From Zasmidium citrigriseum (Eukaryota > Ascomycota > Dothideomycetes > Mycosphaerellales > Mycosphaerellaceae): 64,000 nucleotides of DNA. Shown piece by piece: positions 34,512 through 46,593 of this stretch. The notes under the pieces were generated by a model that ran no database searches, had not been told where the DNA came from, and saw only the letters and a program-made list of their open reading frames with translations. Numbering within the stretch: the first letter of the stretch is position 1; every line of letters starts with the position of its first letter. The stretch spans positions 496,001-560,000 of the forward strand of contig NHNW01000014.1 of NCBI GenBank assembly GCA_002786025.1, in the 5' to 3' direction. Made by a program: the position numbers and the translations under genes.

Positions 34512-36226
34512 TCAGACCTTGAAGCCAGTCGTCTTGATCTCCTTCTCGAGGCTCTCGCCAAACTCAGTGCTGAAACCGTGCTCGGCAAGATATGCTCTGA
34601 ACTTGGCGTCTTCATCCTCAAGATCACGCTCCCTGTTTGGGATCAGGGTGTAGGCGATAATGCCACCCACAGCCGCGAACGCCGCTCCGATGAGGAAGAC
34701 AGCCTGCACGCCCTTGAAGTCGGTGTCGAAGGAGTTCTGAATAGGGGTAAAAACCTGCGTCCCGATTGCTGCACCAGCCTTGCCCACTGCGGCGGCTAAT
34801 CCAAGGAAGTGTCCACGGATTGGAGTGGGGAACGATTCGGCACCGCAGAGAAAAGTGGCTACACCCGGACCCATCTCGCCAAAAGCGTTGAAGATGCCGT
34901 ACAAGAAGATGAAAAGTCCGAGAATGTTCTGAATCGGGCCCAGCGCACCTAAAAAGTGAAGAACAGAAGGTCAGTAGATGTCTCAGACATGATTCAGGAT
35001 GGCTTCTGCCCTTGAGTTTACGCACCTCCAATGATGAAACCAAGTACAGCCCAGCATGCGAAGCCGAGTGTCATGGTTTGCTTTCTGCCGATCCAATCCA
35101 TGAGAAAGCCGCCCAAGATGCAGCCTGGCAGGTAGAAGCAGTTGACTGCGGTGCCGTAGCCGATGTTCTGGACAAGGCTGTCATTTGGATTCAGCTGGCT
35201 GATGATCGTAGATGAAAAAAGACCGAAGGGATACGTCACGAAGTCGTAGAAGAACCAGGCCAGACTCGTACCAAGCATGGGCTTCCAATAGCGCTTGATG
35301 ACGAGCCAGTATGGGATCTTTTTCTTCATGGCGTGCTTGCGGTACTGTGTGCTTTCTGGACGGCGATTAGGACCACTGTTCGACATCTCATTGGGGAGGA
35401 ATACCCACCAATCATCCTGATACGAAAAAAGAATAGAGCGATCGGAAGCACGAAGCCTAGACCAAAGCAGATCCTCCACACTCCCTCCGAACTTTGGTAG
35501 TTGTAAGCGGCGAGCACAATCAAGGCTACGCAGCCCGCTATGACAAAGCCAAGATCGATTGAGAAGTCGGTGGTGAGGGCAACGAGGATACCTCTTCGGC
35601 GGCGTACATAGTGGCTCTCGTCGGAAGCTTCAGTCGAACCAGTTCCACAGACGGGGTACTGCATTCTCTCATCAGCCGATATCGTTGAATTGTGTTGGAT
35701 GATCCCTCACCTCTCCACCGGCGCCGAATCCAGCAACACCACGACCAACGATCATCATCCAGAACATGCCTAGCTGAGTCGTCCCATGGGCAGCAGCTAG
35801 AACGTATCAGCTGACGAGTCCGATCTTGTGGCTGTTCATTCACTTACTCGCCAAGACGATACCAAGAACCAGGAACAATGTAGCGAAGACAATTCCAGTA
35901 CGACGGCCGATCTTGTCGATCAAGAAGCCGAAGAAGAGCATGCCGAAGATTTCGCCGATCAAATAGGAGTTGGAGAGCCTGGTACTGATCGTATCGGACA
36001 TGCCATCCTTGTAGAGATCCTTGAAGAGCGGCTTCATATACCCTATGATTTGGGCATTGTAACCGTCACTAAAAAGCGCAAGGCCGGAGACAACAACGGT
36101 CATAATCGATGAGATCCTAGAGATCTTCTTGATGGTCCCATCCTGGATGCTTTCGATCCCTTCTTCTGACGAAGAGGCCTTGTCCTGGACCACCTGGTCG
36201 GGTGTGAACTTCTCCTCGATGGCCAT
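34512..36226 (-). CDS. MFS permease of the GIT1 / phosphate-symporter group
   Basis: Five exons on the minus strand: 36226-35848, 35796-35711, 35658-35409, 35355-35026, 34948-34512; 493 residues. Introns are 50-80 nt and all junctions keep frame. TM1 reads 'VVSGLALFSDGYNAQIIGYM', the mark of the phosphate:H+ symporter/GIT1 branch; 'GFLIDKIGRRTGIV' is the loop 2-3 motif, 'GFGAGGEYPVCGTGSTE' is the conserved TM4-5 block, and 'FFYDFVTYPFGLFSS' starts the second half. GIT1 proteins import glycerophosphodiesters such as glycerophosphoinositol, often under phosphate control. It is divergent from the PhyH gene, 772 bp apart. I infer a role in uptake of an organophosphorus compound; the substrate is not shown by sequence. 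Confidence 0.88.
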
Positions 36227-36998
36227 TGCGGTCACTCGTCTCCGAGGTATTATCTAGGTGAGGTGTTCGTCGAGAAGGTTGCCGATCAATACAACAGCTG
36301 AGGTAGCAGACACTGACTGATATACATGTTCCTACGAGACAGCCCTATGCCTCTGCCGTTGCATCGAATCTCGACCGAGCATCTGCTTCAAGTGTCTTAC
36401 AGCTCTATCCCCAGACCACTGAGGAAGCAGCTCTCGACAACGTGCTCAACGATGGATCAACAGTTCTGCATGATTTCCACGTGGAAACGGATTCGACATC
36501 CCACTCCATGCGAACCGTCTTCCACATCTTCGTCTCTTCGTCGAATTCAACATCGATCGGAGAGAAGTGCGCATGGAATCTAGCCAAGAGGCGTGAACGC
36601 CACTATAGAAGAAGAGGGAGGAGCTTGGAGAGACACGTGCTGAAATCTGAAGCTCTCACTGGGATTCACTCGGATTTAAGTTTTCTATGGATTCGCTTCC
36701 TCCTCTCAACTCGGATACTGCAATCGAAGCATTTCTGCCACGACGAGCTTGTCGAGCGCCGCCGGCCTTCATCCCGGCCATTTTCCACATTGCAGCCTCG
36801 TTCGCCGCAGGGCCGCCGGCTTGCCATTGCATCGCTGCGTGACGGCGGTCTTACCGATTTACCAACGACGTGGGAGCACAAGATGCAACCCGGTATTCCC
36901 TCCGTTGCTACGATGCAGTCTGCAAGCCTCATTGCGGCTTGTCGCTGCTTCAGGACACCACAGTCCGTAACGTCACATCTCACCCACGGTCCATAGTG
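36227..36998. promoter_or_regulatory. Divergent promoter between GIT1-like permease and PhyH dioxygenase
   Basis: Head-to-head arrangement with 772 bp between the two ATGs, so the genes may share control elements. Two CACGTG palindromes lie inside (see separate entry). Small ORFs here have no domain. Confidence 0.6.
36478..36639. promoter_or_regulatory. Two CACGTG sites in the divergent promoter
   Basis: CACGTG at 36,478-36,483 (inside the palindrome TTCCACGTGGAA) and at 36,634-36,639. This is the core bound by Pho4-type bHLH regulators (NUC-1 in Neurospora), which switch on phosphorus-acquisition genes. The same core is an E-box for other bHLH factors and also occurs elsewhere in the window, so the link is suggestive only. 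Confidence 0.4.
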
Positions 36999-37817
36999 AT
37001 GGAGAGAACTCTCTCCGCAGAGGAGATAGCCTCCTTCGAGCGGGATGGCTTCCTGATACTGCCAGACCTACTAACACCAGCAGAGACTCTCGACCTCCAG
37101 GCCTGGGCCCAAGAAGTCCACGACTGGCCCAACGACGAAACATCACCATGGATGCCCTACGCGGAAATCAACGCCCAAGGCAAACGAGTACTCTGCCGAA
37201 CAGAGAACTACGCAGCCTCTCACCCAGGTCTCAATAACCTCCTCCGTGGTCCCAAACTCCTCTCCATCCTCCGTCAACTCTCAGGCGAAGACATGGTCCT
37301 CTTCAAAGAAAAGATAAACTACAAACTCGCCGGCAGCGGTGGTTTCGCCGCCCACATCGACGCCACAGCATACACACACGTCAAGAAGATCCAACACCTC
37401 GCCGTCCTCCTCGCCGTAGATCCCTCAGACGCCTCGAACGGCGGCCTCGAAGTCGTACCCGGAAGCCATAAACTTCCCGTCCCCATCGGCGAGGACAACT
37501 GCATCCCTCAATCCTGGGCCTCGCAACAGATCTGGCTCCCGATAACGCTTTCTGCAGGTCAGGCACTAATCTTCGGGAGTTATCTTGCACATCGGAGCAA
37601 GGCGAATACGAGTGAGAGGGACCGGAAGGCTTTGTATGCGACGTATAATGTTGCGAGTGAGGGCGATTTGCATGATGAATATTATCGGAGGAGGAGGCTG
37701 GAGTTCCCGCCTACGCATTTGAGGAGGGAGGGGGAGAGGTTTGAGGAGGGGGCTATGAGGTACGCGTATGGGAGTCCGATGTTGAGTGTTGATCTGGGGC
37801 ATCAATTGGCCGTATGA
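36999..37817 (+). CDS. PhyH-family Fe(II)/2-oxoglutarate dioxygenase, PhnY-like candidate
   Basis: Single exon, 272 residues, start at the ATG that begins 'MERTLSAEEI'; an upstream in-frame extension to 36,870 is less family-like. 'SFERDGFLILPDLL' is the typical PhyH opening. The iron triad is visible: His119 and Asp121 in 'AAHIDATAYTH', and His198 in 'GSYLAHRSKANTSERDRKALY', with Arg207 or Arg209 placed to bind 2-oxoglutarate. 'GGLEVVPGSHKL' is the conserved core strand. PhyH enzymes hydroxylate many small molecules. In bacteria PhnY, of this family, hydroxylates 2-aminoethylphosphonate, and its product is cleaved by the HD oxygenase PhnZ. A PhnZ-like gene lies 3.3 kb downstream on the same strand and a GIT1-like permease is divergent, which supports a PhnY-like role. 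Family is certain; substrate is inference. Confidence 0.9.
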   Translation: MERTLSAEEIASFERDGFLILPDLLTPAETLDLQAWAQEVHDWPNDETSPWMPYAEINAQGKRVLCRTENYAASHPGLNNLLRGPKLLSILRQLSGEDMVLFKEKINYKLAGSGGFAAHIDATAYTHVKKIQHLAVLLAVDPSDASNGGLEVVPGSHKLPVPIGEDNCIPQSWASQQIWLPITLSAGQALIFGSYLAHRSKANTSERDRKALYATYNVASEGDLHDEYYRRRRLEFPPTHLRREGERFEEGAMRYAYGSPMLSVDLGHQLAV

Positions 37818-38068
37818 GATTCTCTTGTGTCAAGAAAGATCGGGCACGGAGTCAATGGTGGCAGGGATGAGATCGTCTGTCATATGATAGAGATAGAAAA
37901 GCGTGGGCCTCAATCAACGTTGAGAAACGATCATCATCCGTTCAAAGAGCAACTTACACCTATATACAAAGACCAAAATATGGTATCATTCCTTGTAGCC
38001 CGTACCTGTATCATGTACGTCCACCAACGCAGTCGCTAGATCTGTCTCAGCAAGCCACTGTCGCCAGT

Positions 38069-39930
<1,862 letters not shown>

Positions 39931-41123
39931 CTTATACGGTGAGGCTTTGGTTCTGTACGAGAGAGCTTGAAATGAGGGAGCTTTACGCTTAATGGTGGCG
40001 AACGAAGGACGTCAAAGGAATGGAGCGTCTGATAGCTACCTTTGCATTATATACCTCCTCGGCGTACTACTAGGCGTCCCTCAATGTCTTCCGCCATGGG
40101 GAGGGGCACCCGGCGGCCAAATGGCTGCACGAGACTAACTTGAGGCGCGTCAAGAACCTCATCTCGCATTCAAGGGAAGGTTTAGCGACTTATCCCCATG
40201 GGCATCCCGTCTCGTGTCGGCAGAGCTACCACGGATGTCCTTCGGGGACGCAAGACATTGGCTGGGATGGGTGCCCCACGTGATTGAAGTGCGGGGATCC
40301 TGGGGTTAGTGTTTCCGGCGAAACGGAGTCGATAGAGCTCATGCGTTCTGACAGGATGAAGAAAGCAAAGCTCTTCCAAATGTTCCTGGAGATCTTCGTA
40401 GCTCTTCCTGTCGAGCGAATTCCGGGCCTGGACCAAGCTGTGCAAGGACTTGATTTCAGTATCTCTGCTTATGCTTGGAGCTGCCATGAAGATCTCACGC
40501 CCGCCAGACCAGACCTTCGTGATGAGTGGCAAAGTCGCGAGCGGGTGCTTGCAGCTTCCTGTTCTACTCATCCGTTAAGTGCAGCATCTCATTGGGAGCG
40601 GTCGCGGTCAGATGGCGGCGATTTATTCGTCTCTTTCCTTGAACACCGCCACTGCCGGTAGACGTAATATGCTCCAGGCCATGTGCAGTTGAGGCTCAAG
40701 ATCTCGTCGACCAGGAATAAGTACCGTACATGCACCTCATCCTGGAGGAGTGTAATAACCTCAAGGATGCCACGCAGCTTGCGGATCCAGTCTCTCGGTT
40801 GCATAGCATTCGATCTCGGAGGATATTTCAAGTTCATCAAAAACAATGCTCGCATGCATGTGACACGCTTTCAGTCTTCAGAATCCGAGTGTGAGAGGCC
40901 GACTTCAATCTGCATGGCCAAAACATGGCCTTCGTTGGTCCTGGTTGATTGAATCACGTGCTTTCGCTCTTCTCGCCGAGTGGACGTTAAGCTCTGTCCA
41001 GTGGCCTTTAGGTTCGATAAGACAATTCGTATTGCTGACAGTATAAGACTCGGACTGATCTGCGAGAGTCCGTATTTCTGATCAAGATATTCAAAGGCTA
41101 CACTTCTTCGTTGGAATCCAGTC
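39931..41123. other. Intergenic region between monooxygenase and HD oxygenase
   Basis: Divergent promoter for the monooxygenase (-) and the HD oxygenase (+). A minus-strand ORF at 40,182-40,571 (129 codons) has no domain and is not called. Two CACGTG sites are listed separately. Confidence 0.5.
40277..40960. promoter_or_regulatory. Two CACGTG sites upstream of the HD oxygenase
   Basis: CACGTG at 40,277-40,282 and 40,955-40,960; the second is 164 bases before the HD gene ATG. Possible Pho4/NUC-1-type sites, with the same caution as for the other CACGTG entries. Confidence 0.35.
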
Positions 41124-41784
41124 ATGGCAACAGCAAGACAAAAGGCAGCACAGTTGGTGGAGCTGCTCAACAACAAAGGCCAGGACGATTAGTGAGTTCG
41201 GCCAGGCATTGAGGAAGCTCCTCTGGCGCTAATATTCCTCTCTCAGTATTGGAGAACCCATATCGCAGTTGCAGCATTCCCTGCAGGCAGCTTATCTGGC
41301 CAAGAATCATGGCGCCGATGAAGAGACTGTGATTGCCGCACTCCTCCATGACATCGGCCAATTCCTGCCAGCCGCCGAAGTTCAATCGATTGCCCATGAG
41401 GTCCAAGACATGAACTCTAAGGATGACAAGTCTGCTGGTGGGGTTGGCAGAGTCGGGCATGAACGGATCGGCGAAGAGTATCTGCTTAGATATGGCTTTC
41501 CGCAGAAAGTAGCATCCCTGGTCGGGTCGCATGTGGCTGCAAAGCGGTATCTCTGTGCTACCGACCCGGGCTACCACGATACTCTTTCGGAAGCCAGCAA
41601 GAAGTCATTGATGTTCCAGGGTGGTTCAATGACAGGGGCCGAACTGGAGGCATGGGCGGCGAATCCTTGGTGCTCAGAGATGTGTCAACTGAGGAAGTGG
41701 GATGATGGAGCCAAGATCGTTGGTTTGGAGGTGGAGCCGGCTGAAGCTTATGAAGCCGCTATCGTACGCTTGTTGTCTGGGTAG
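41124..41784 (+). CDS. HD-domain diiron oxygenase, PhnZ/TmpB-like
   Basis: Two exons: 41124-41191 and 41247-41784, intron 55 nt (GTGAGT, CTCAG); 201 residues. Splicing rebuilds a Tyr codon and gives 'DDYIGEPISQLQH'. Visible residues: Tyr23, Glu26, His33, His57-Asp58 in 'ALLHDIG', His94 in 'GRVGHERIG', His118 and Lys122 in 'GSHVAAKRYL', Asp175 in 'RKWDDGAK'. From memory, PhnZ uses Tyr24, Glu27, His34, His58, Asp59, His80, His104, Lys108 and Asp161. The spacings agree exactly apart from one insertion of about 15 residues before His94. PhnZ is a mixed-valent diiron enzyme that oxidatively cleaves 1-hydroxy-2-aminoethylphosphonate to glycine and phosphate; TmpB acts on the trimethyl analogue. I infer a C-P bond cleaving oxygenase. 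The stop codon directly abuts that of the convergent multicopper oxidase. HD hydrolase or MIOX-like activity is less likely. Confidence 0.85.
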
Positions 41785-43563
41785 TCACTTTACTTCGAAT
41801 GCCATTGCCATCCCGCTGGCCTGATGCCACAAGACATGACAATGGAACATCCAAAGGCCGGGATTGTCGGCGCGAAATCTGAGGACCGCGTAGCCACGGC
41901 GAGGAACATAGACTGTATCTCTCTTTGGGGCTCCAACGAGGTCGTAGTCTCCAGCAGGTGGAGTGGCATCCTCGTATGGGTTGTACGATCCCCAATTTAG
42001 GTCTGACGAATACTTTGAGATAACCCAGAAGTCATTGCCATGTAAATGGAATGGATGTGAATCTTCGTCGATGTTGTTCAAAACAATATCGGTCCATGCT
42101 TTGAATGGTATGCGCGGTACCAGCTGGTTCTTGTCGAACTGCTCTCGAGGAAGGTCAACAAGGGCGGGAGACTGAGGTAGCCATGCAGTGTTGTTGATGA
42201 AGCCATGAGGCTCATTTTCGAGATGAGCCAATTTCTGTGTCAGAGTGTAAAGAACGATCATTTGGTCTGCCGTCTGGGGCAAGACTTCGCTCTGATCGTG
42301 TGCTGCAGTGACATCTTGAATGTCGAATCTCTCGAAAGTCGCCGAGTCGGGTTTGGAAGGCTCCATGGCTTGACCATGCCATCGTACAGGAAACGAATGC
42401 GTTGGTGTGAGTGCCAGATTGTCGTACTTGAAGGGTTGCTCGTCCAATGTAACGATCAAATCTGTCGCGAGGTGCGTGGCAACAGGGCTTTGTTCCAGGA
42501 GAAGATCCATGCGCTCGCCGGGATGCAAGAAGCCCACTGTCTTCGACGAGGCGCCTTTGATACTGTGGCCCCCGTCTTGAGTCAGCGGAGTCAGCAAAGC
42601 CCCACGAACCGATATCTCAAAACCTGCATAAGCCCCGACGTTGACGACTCGAAGCACGTTCCTCCTCGATTGATCAAATTCCAGAGACTGCATGGAGCTT
42701 TTTAGCACGTCTTTGCAATCCACAGGGCGAGCCGGTACCGCATCAAGACATCGATAAGCACCTTGGCCATTGACCACGATGCTATCAGGGACTGTCTCCA
42801 GGCCAAACGCTCCCGGGTGCATGTAATACTTCAGAGCCTCCACGGCGGTACGATGATACCAGTCGCCGATGAGAAGTAGTTGCTCGGAGGCCAGATCTCC
42901 GGATGCCGCTTCACTTCGGGGCTTATGGACGACCAGGCCACCGTATAGACCATCGGCTCGCTGCTCTGCGAAATGGCTGTGATACCAGAACGTCCCATGC
43001 TGGTCCGGATCGATGGTGAAGTTGTATGTGAAGGCAGCACTTGATGGAATGGGGGACTGAGTTATGCCCACAGCGCCGTCCATTTCGCTGGCGTCGCGCA
43101 TTGACAGGCCGTGCCAATGTAGAGACAGGCCCTCGCCATCTTCCAAGGCATTTTCCACGTGAATGATCAGGCGGTCTTCCGAGCGCGCTTCGATTGTCGG
43201 GCCTGGATAGGCGCCATTGATCAGATACACGTCCTTCAAGACGCCATCAGCTCGACGGGGTCCTTTGGTGACACGAAAGTTCCACGTCTGGGCGGTGGCA
43301 TTTCGGAACACGTGATCATCGGGGTGCAGGGCAAAATCGGCAGCGGTATGCTGATATTCAACAGCAGCTGGCTGAGACCAGTGGGTGAATGGATTGAAGG
43401 GACCTTGTTGAATTTGTTGGATGAGAAAGAAGGCAAGGACGATGGTGGTCAGGACGAAGGCGGCGATCAAGCTTTTCGGACGCGCTGTTCGCCTGGTGGC
43501 CGAGGCAGCCGCGACGTCAACATCAACGGCAGGCGCGTCTGGTCGACTTCGTCTCCTCGACAT
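41785..43563 (-). CDS. Membrane-anchored multicopper oxidase (laccase-like)
   Basis: Single exon, 592 residues, from the first true ATG (43563; a longer open frame starts with a GTG and is not used). Residues about 31-49 form one transmembrane segment after a basic cytosolic start, so the enzyme should be a type II membrane protein with its catalytic part outside the cytosol. Copper ligand motifs are complete: HWHGL (149-153), WYHSH (193-197), 'HPFHLHGNDFW' and, at the end, 'HCHVLWHQASGM' with the T1 copper ligands. Such enzymes oxidise phenols, ascorbate-like reductants or metals using O2. The acidic residues that define Fet3 ferroxidases were not recognised, so laccase-like is the safer label. 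It converges on the HD gene with no base between the two stop codons. Confidence 0.9.
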   Translation of the reverse strand: MSRRRSRPDAPAVDVDVAAASATRRTARPKSLIAAFVLTTIVLAFFLIQQIQQGPFNPFTHWSQPAAVEYQHTAADFALHPDDHVFRNATAQTWNFRVTKGPRRADGVLKDVYLINGAYPGPTIEARSEDRLIIHVENALEDGEGLSLHWHGLSMRDASEMDGAVGITQSPIPSSAAFTYNFTIDPDQHGTFWYHSHFAEQRADGLYGGLVVHKPRSEAASGDLASEQLLLIGDWYHRTAVEALKYYMHPGAFGLETVPDSIVVNGQGAYRCLDAVPARPVDCKDVLKSSMQSLEFDQSRRNVLRVVNVGAYAGFEISVRGALLTPLTQDGGHSIKGASSKTVGFLHPGERMDLLLEQSPVATHLATDLIVTLDEQPFKYDNLALTPTHSFPVRWHGQAMEPSKPDSATFERFDIQDVTAAHDQSEVLPQTADQMIVLYTLTQKLAHLENEPHGFINNTAWLPQSPALVDLPREQFDKNQLVPRIPFKAWTDIVLNNIDEDSHPFHLHGNDFWVISKYSSDLNWGSYNPYEDATPPAGDYDLVGAPKRDTVYVPRRGYAVLRFRADNPGLWMFHCHVLWHQASGMAMAFEVK

Positions 43564-44301
43564 CTTCCAACAAAATTTGCCATCCAGAGACGAGATGCAA
43601 AGCACAAGCTCGATACCTCGAAGGGTCGTCTGTGGACGGTGCCGATGGCCAAATGCCGTCCGCCGGAAGTAGCCCTGGCCGCCACCAGAATCAGGACTCG
43701 TCACCTTTCGCTACCTCATCAACTGACCGGCTCCCAGGCGTGAGAACGTGGCAGAGGACGTGGACTGAGAACATGTTCGCTTTCGTGGTTCCTGCATCAA
43801 ACGGCACTGCAGCCGGAAGAGCTTTTCACCACGTTCTCCAGCCCGGCACCTCACTGGCCTGAGCGACAGCGTTGCATCAACAAGATACACAAGCTTTGCC
43901 CTGCAGCAGCGATCGCCTCCTTCGCCTGCAGTAGTTCAACAGACCACTGACAAAACGTCGAAGCTGAATGGACACGTGCGTCCACACTTCCATCCTTTGC
44001 GTGGGACAATCTGCTTCCTACTTCCCAATCCGGCAGCGCCAGCGCCCAGCATCCACCCGGCAGGAAGTGCGAATGCACAAGAGCCTTTCGTTACAGACGC
44101 TAGAACCCACGGCCGTCGGCGAGCACGCATCCTAACGTTCCACCGCTAACGACGCATTTGGAAGGCACTGGGAACTTGATGTTTGCCGAAGGGTGATCAT
44201 ATAACAGCCTTGCCACGCGGACTATGGCCAGATGGTCAGTAGTAGGTTCAGCAATACTGGGCGCCCTCACACTCCTTACCATTACCTGTGTCTCGCTCAC
44301 C
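43564..44301. other. Divergent region between multicopper oxidase and phospholipase C
   Basis: Holds the promoters of both flanking genes. An in-frame upstream ATG at 44,224 could extend the phospholipase by 26 residues. No other gene recognised. Confidence 0.5.
43973..43978. promoter_or_regulatory. CACGTG site upstream of phospholipase C
   Basis: Pho4/NUC-1-type core about 330 bases before the phospholipase ATG. A single six-base match, so weak evidence alone. Confidence 0.3.
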
Positions 44302-46185
44302 ATGCCTGCTCTCACCAAGACCGCCTTGGCCGTTGCAGCCCTGGCCACTGCTGTACAGGCCGGCTCTCTCAAGGATATCGAGCATGTGGTTCTATTCATG
44401 CAGGAGAACCGTGCTTTCGATCATTATTTTGGCACCATGGCTGGCGTCCGCAATTTCAAAGATCCAAACGTCCAGGTCAACGATGGCACGCCGGTCTGGT
44501 ACCAAGGCATCGGAAACTTGTCGACCAAAGCCACAGATTTGCTGCCGTGGTACTTGAACTACCTGGGAGGCACGTGGAAAGAGGCTACCCAGTGCATGGA
44601 GGCGTGAGTCAAGATAGCTAGATCGAAACATAAAGACTGACAAAAGAACAGCGGATCCAACGGATGGAGTGCCAACCACGCAGCCATCAACGGCGATAAA
44701 ATGGATAACTGGCCGGTTGGCAACACGCCCTGGAGCTGGGGCCATTTCGAAAGAGATGACATTCCCAACCATTTCGCCATCGCTGAGGGTTACACTGTCG
44801 GAGATATGTACCAAGAGTCTGTCGTTGCTTCGACCAACCCCAATCGTGTCTCGTGGATCTCCGGAACTATCAATGTTCAGCCTGGCTCCCCGCCATCTGC
44901 TGATGACGGAGGCGTATACATCGACAACAACGAGACCCCTGGATGTGAGGGCGATCATCTGAACTGCTATCCCCTCAAGTGGAAGACTACGCCTGAATAT
45001 CTCCAAAATGCTGGTGTAAGCTGGCAGGTCTACCAAGATAGCAATAACTTCGACGACAACCCTCTGGCCTGGTTTGATCAATATCAAAAGGCTGCCAATG
45101 GCTCAGCACTCGCACAACGCGGTCTCGCATACAACGGACTCGAGCAATTTTACGAAGACGCCGCTGCTGGAAAGCTCCCTCAAGTCAGCTATATCGTTGG
45201 TCCCGCAGAGCTTTCCGAGCATCAACCATATCAGCCAAAGGATGGTGCTTGGTTGCAGCAGAAGATCGTCGACGTCGTCACTCAGTCTCCCTCCTACAAG
45301 AACACTGTCCTGATCATCTCATACGATGAGACCGGCGGCTGGGGAGACCACGTTACTCCCTTCCACTCTCCAAGCGGCACTGCCGGCGAGTGGATGCAAG
45401 ACCCATATGGCGAGGCAGGCTACACATACACTGGTCCGGGCGTGCGGACTCCCTTCTACATGATCTCGCCGTGGACTCGTGGAGGCAATGTGTACGTCGA
45501 GCATGCCGACCACTCGTCTCAGATCATGTTTCTAGAGAAATGGCTCGCGGCCAAGGGCAAGCCGTTCACTCAATCTGAAATCAACCCTTGGAGACGCCAA
45601 AACATGGCCGATCTCACCAAGGCCTTCGACTTCGATCACCCCGATTACAGTATTCCGTCGATGCCAAACGCCTCATACCCATCCACCGACTCCAAGGGCA
45701 ACTGGAACGGCTACTCCGTCTGCGAGCAGACTTACCCTGAACAGCGCCCCCCAGTCCCCTACGGAGCACAGAATGAGAAGACCGCCCTTGCGACCGAGGA
45801 AGGCTTCAAGAAGATGCGCGGAAATCCGACCGAAGGCCGCTATCTCACTTTCGAGATGAACGGCCAGGCTCTCACCAACTCTCACGGACGTCTCACAGCT
45901 TCCCGGGCATCGTCCTCGCACAACAGCAAAGCTCAGCGTTTCGTCCTGCACGAGAGTGGAAGCCAGTTTTCTATCTCCAGCGCTGTGGACAACAGCACCA
46001 TCAGCGGCACCAGCCTGAGGAAGAGTGGCAATGCTGCTACGTACACCATCTCTGACCTCGGTAGCGGCAAAGGCTACACGATCCAGTCGAGAGGACAGTA
46101 CTTGTCCATCGACCGCCGCGGTCGTGTCTCGATGAGCCGATTCCCGGCTGGATTTAGCGTTTTCAGCGTGACTTATGATGATTAG
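44302..46185 (+). CDS. Secreted phospholipase C (phosphoesterase family)
   Basis: Two exons: 44302-44603 and 44652-46185, intron 48 nt (GTGAGT, AACAG); 611 residues. The start at 44302 gives a clean signal peptide 'MPALTKTALAVAALATAVQA' before 'GSLKDIEHVV'. The phosphoesterase (non-haemolytic phospholipase C) core is clear: 'MQENRAFDHYFGT' (about 33-45) with the metal-site Glu-Asn, 'HFAIAEGYTVGDMY', 'SYDETGGWGDHVTPF' and 'GPGVRTPFYMISPW'. The C-terminal about 110 residues form a beta-rich tail of unknown role. These enzymes split phosphatidylcholine-type lipids into diacylglycerol and a phosphoalcohol, or act as acid phosphatases; fungal members are often induced by phosphate shortage (family knowledge). 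Its place beside a GIT1-like permease and PhnY/PhnZ-like enzymes fits phosphorus scavenging. Confidence 0.92.
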
Positions 46186-46593
46186 AGTGTCGCGCCAGAA
46201 GCGACCTTAGCGATCGAATAGAAAGTCTGGATGATGTTCAGCAATTTTTCCCCTCCTGTTTCGAACGATATCTACATCTTTGAAGGTCACTCATTGTCTC
46301 TCACGTGCTTTTGGACAACCTCTTTCCCAAACAGGAAAGCTATTATTGTGGCTTGCGGGGGTAGCAGCCACCGACATTCACTCGACGGCTGCAAAAACCA
46401 CCGAGACGATGCGTCCTAAAGCGGAAGGAAGTCAATCAAAAAAAAAAAATTGCCAAATGGTCCCCTGACTACGCATATATAACATGGGCTCGTAGGAGCT
46501 GAATCCTCGCCACTTCGTCTCCGTCAACGAGCAACCACTCAGTCTTCGATACCACTTCCCCTGGAACAATCTTCACTATCCAAGTCCTCGACC
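46186..46593. other. Intergenic region between phospholipase C and SDR gene
   Basis: Phospholipase 3' UTR followed by the SDR promoter, with an A-run at about 46,438-46,449 and a TATATAA-like element near 46,476. A CACGTG lies at 46,302-46,307. Confidence 0.5.
46302..46307. promoter_or_regulatory. CACGTG site between phospholipase C and SDR gene
   Basis: Same Pho4/NUC-1-type core, about 290 bases before the SDR ATG. Weak alone. Confidence 0.25.

Noticed and set aside
36870..36998. Extended start for the PhyH protein
   Set aside because: The extra 43 residues look unrelated and the ATG at 36999 matches the usual family start.
40182..40571. 129-codon minus-strand ORF between monooxygenase and HD gene
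   Set aside because: No domain, no signal peptide, overlaps the promoters of both neighbours, and no splice pattern extends it.
41124..41784. HD protein as myo-inositol oxygenase
   Set aside because: MIOX is longer and lacks the Tyr-x2-Glu before the first His at this spacing; PhnZ-type residues fit better.
43564..43704. Longer N-terminus for the multicopper oxidase
   Set aside because: The longer frame begins with GTG and the extra sequence is not family-like; the ATG at 43563 fits a type II anchor.
44224..44301. Upstream ATG as start of the phospholipase C
   Set aside because: It adds a second hydrophobic stretch before a complete signal peptide; the ATG at 44302 has the better context and cleaner leader.
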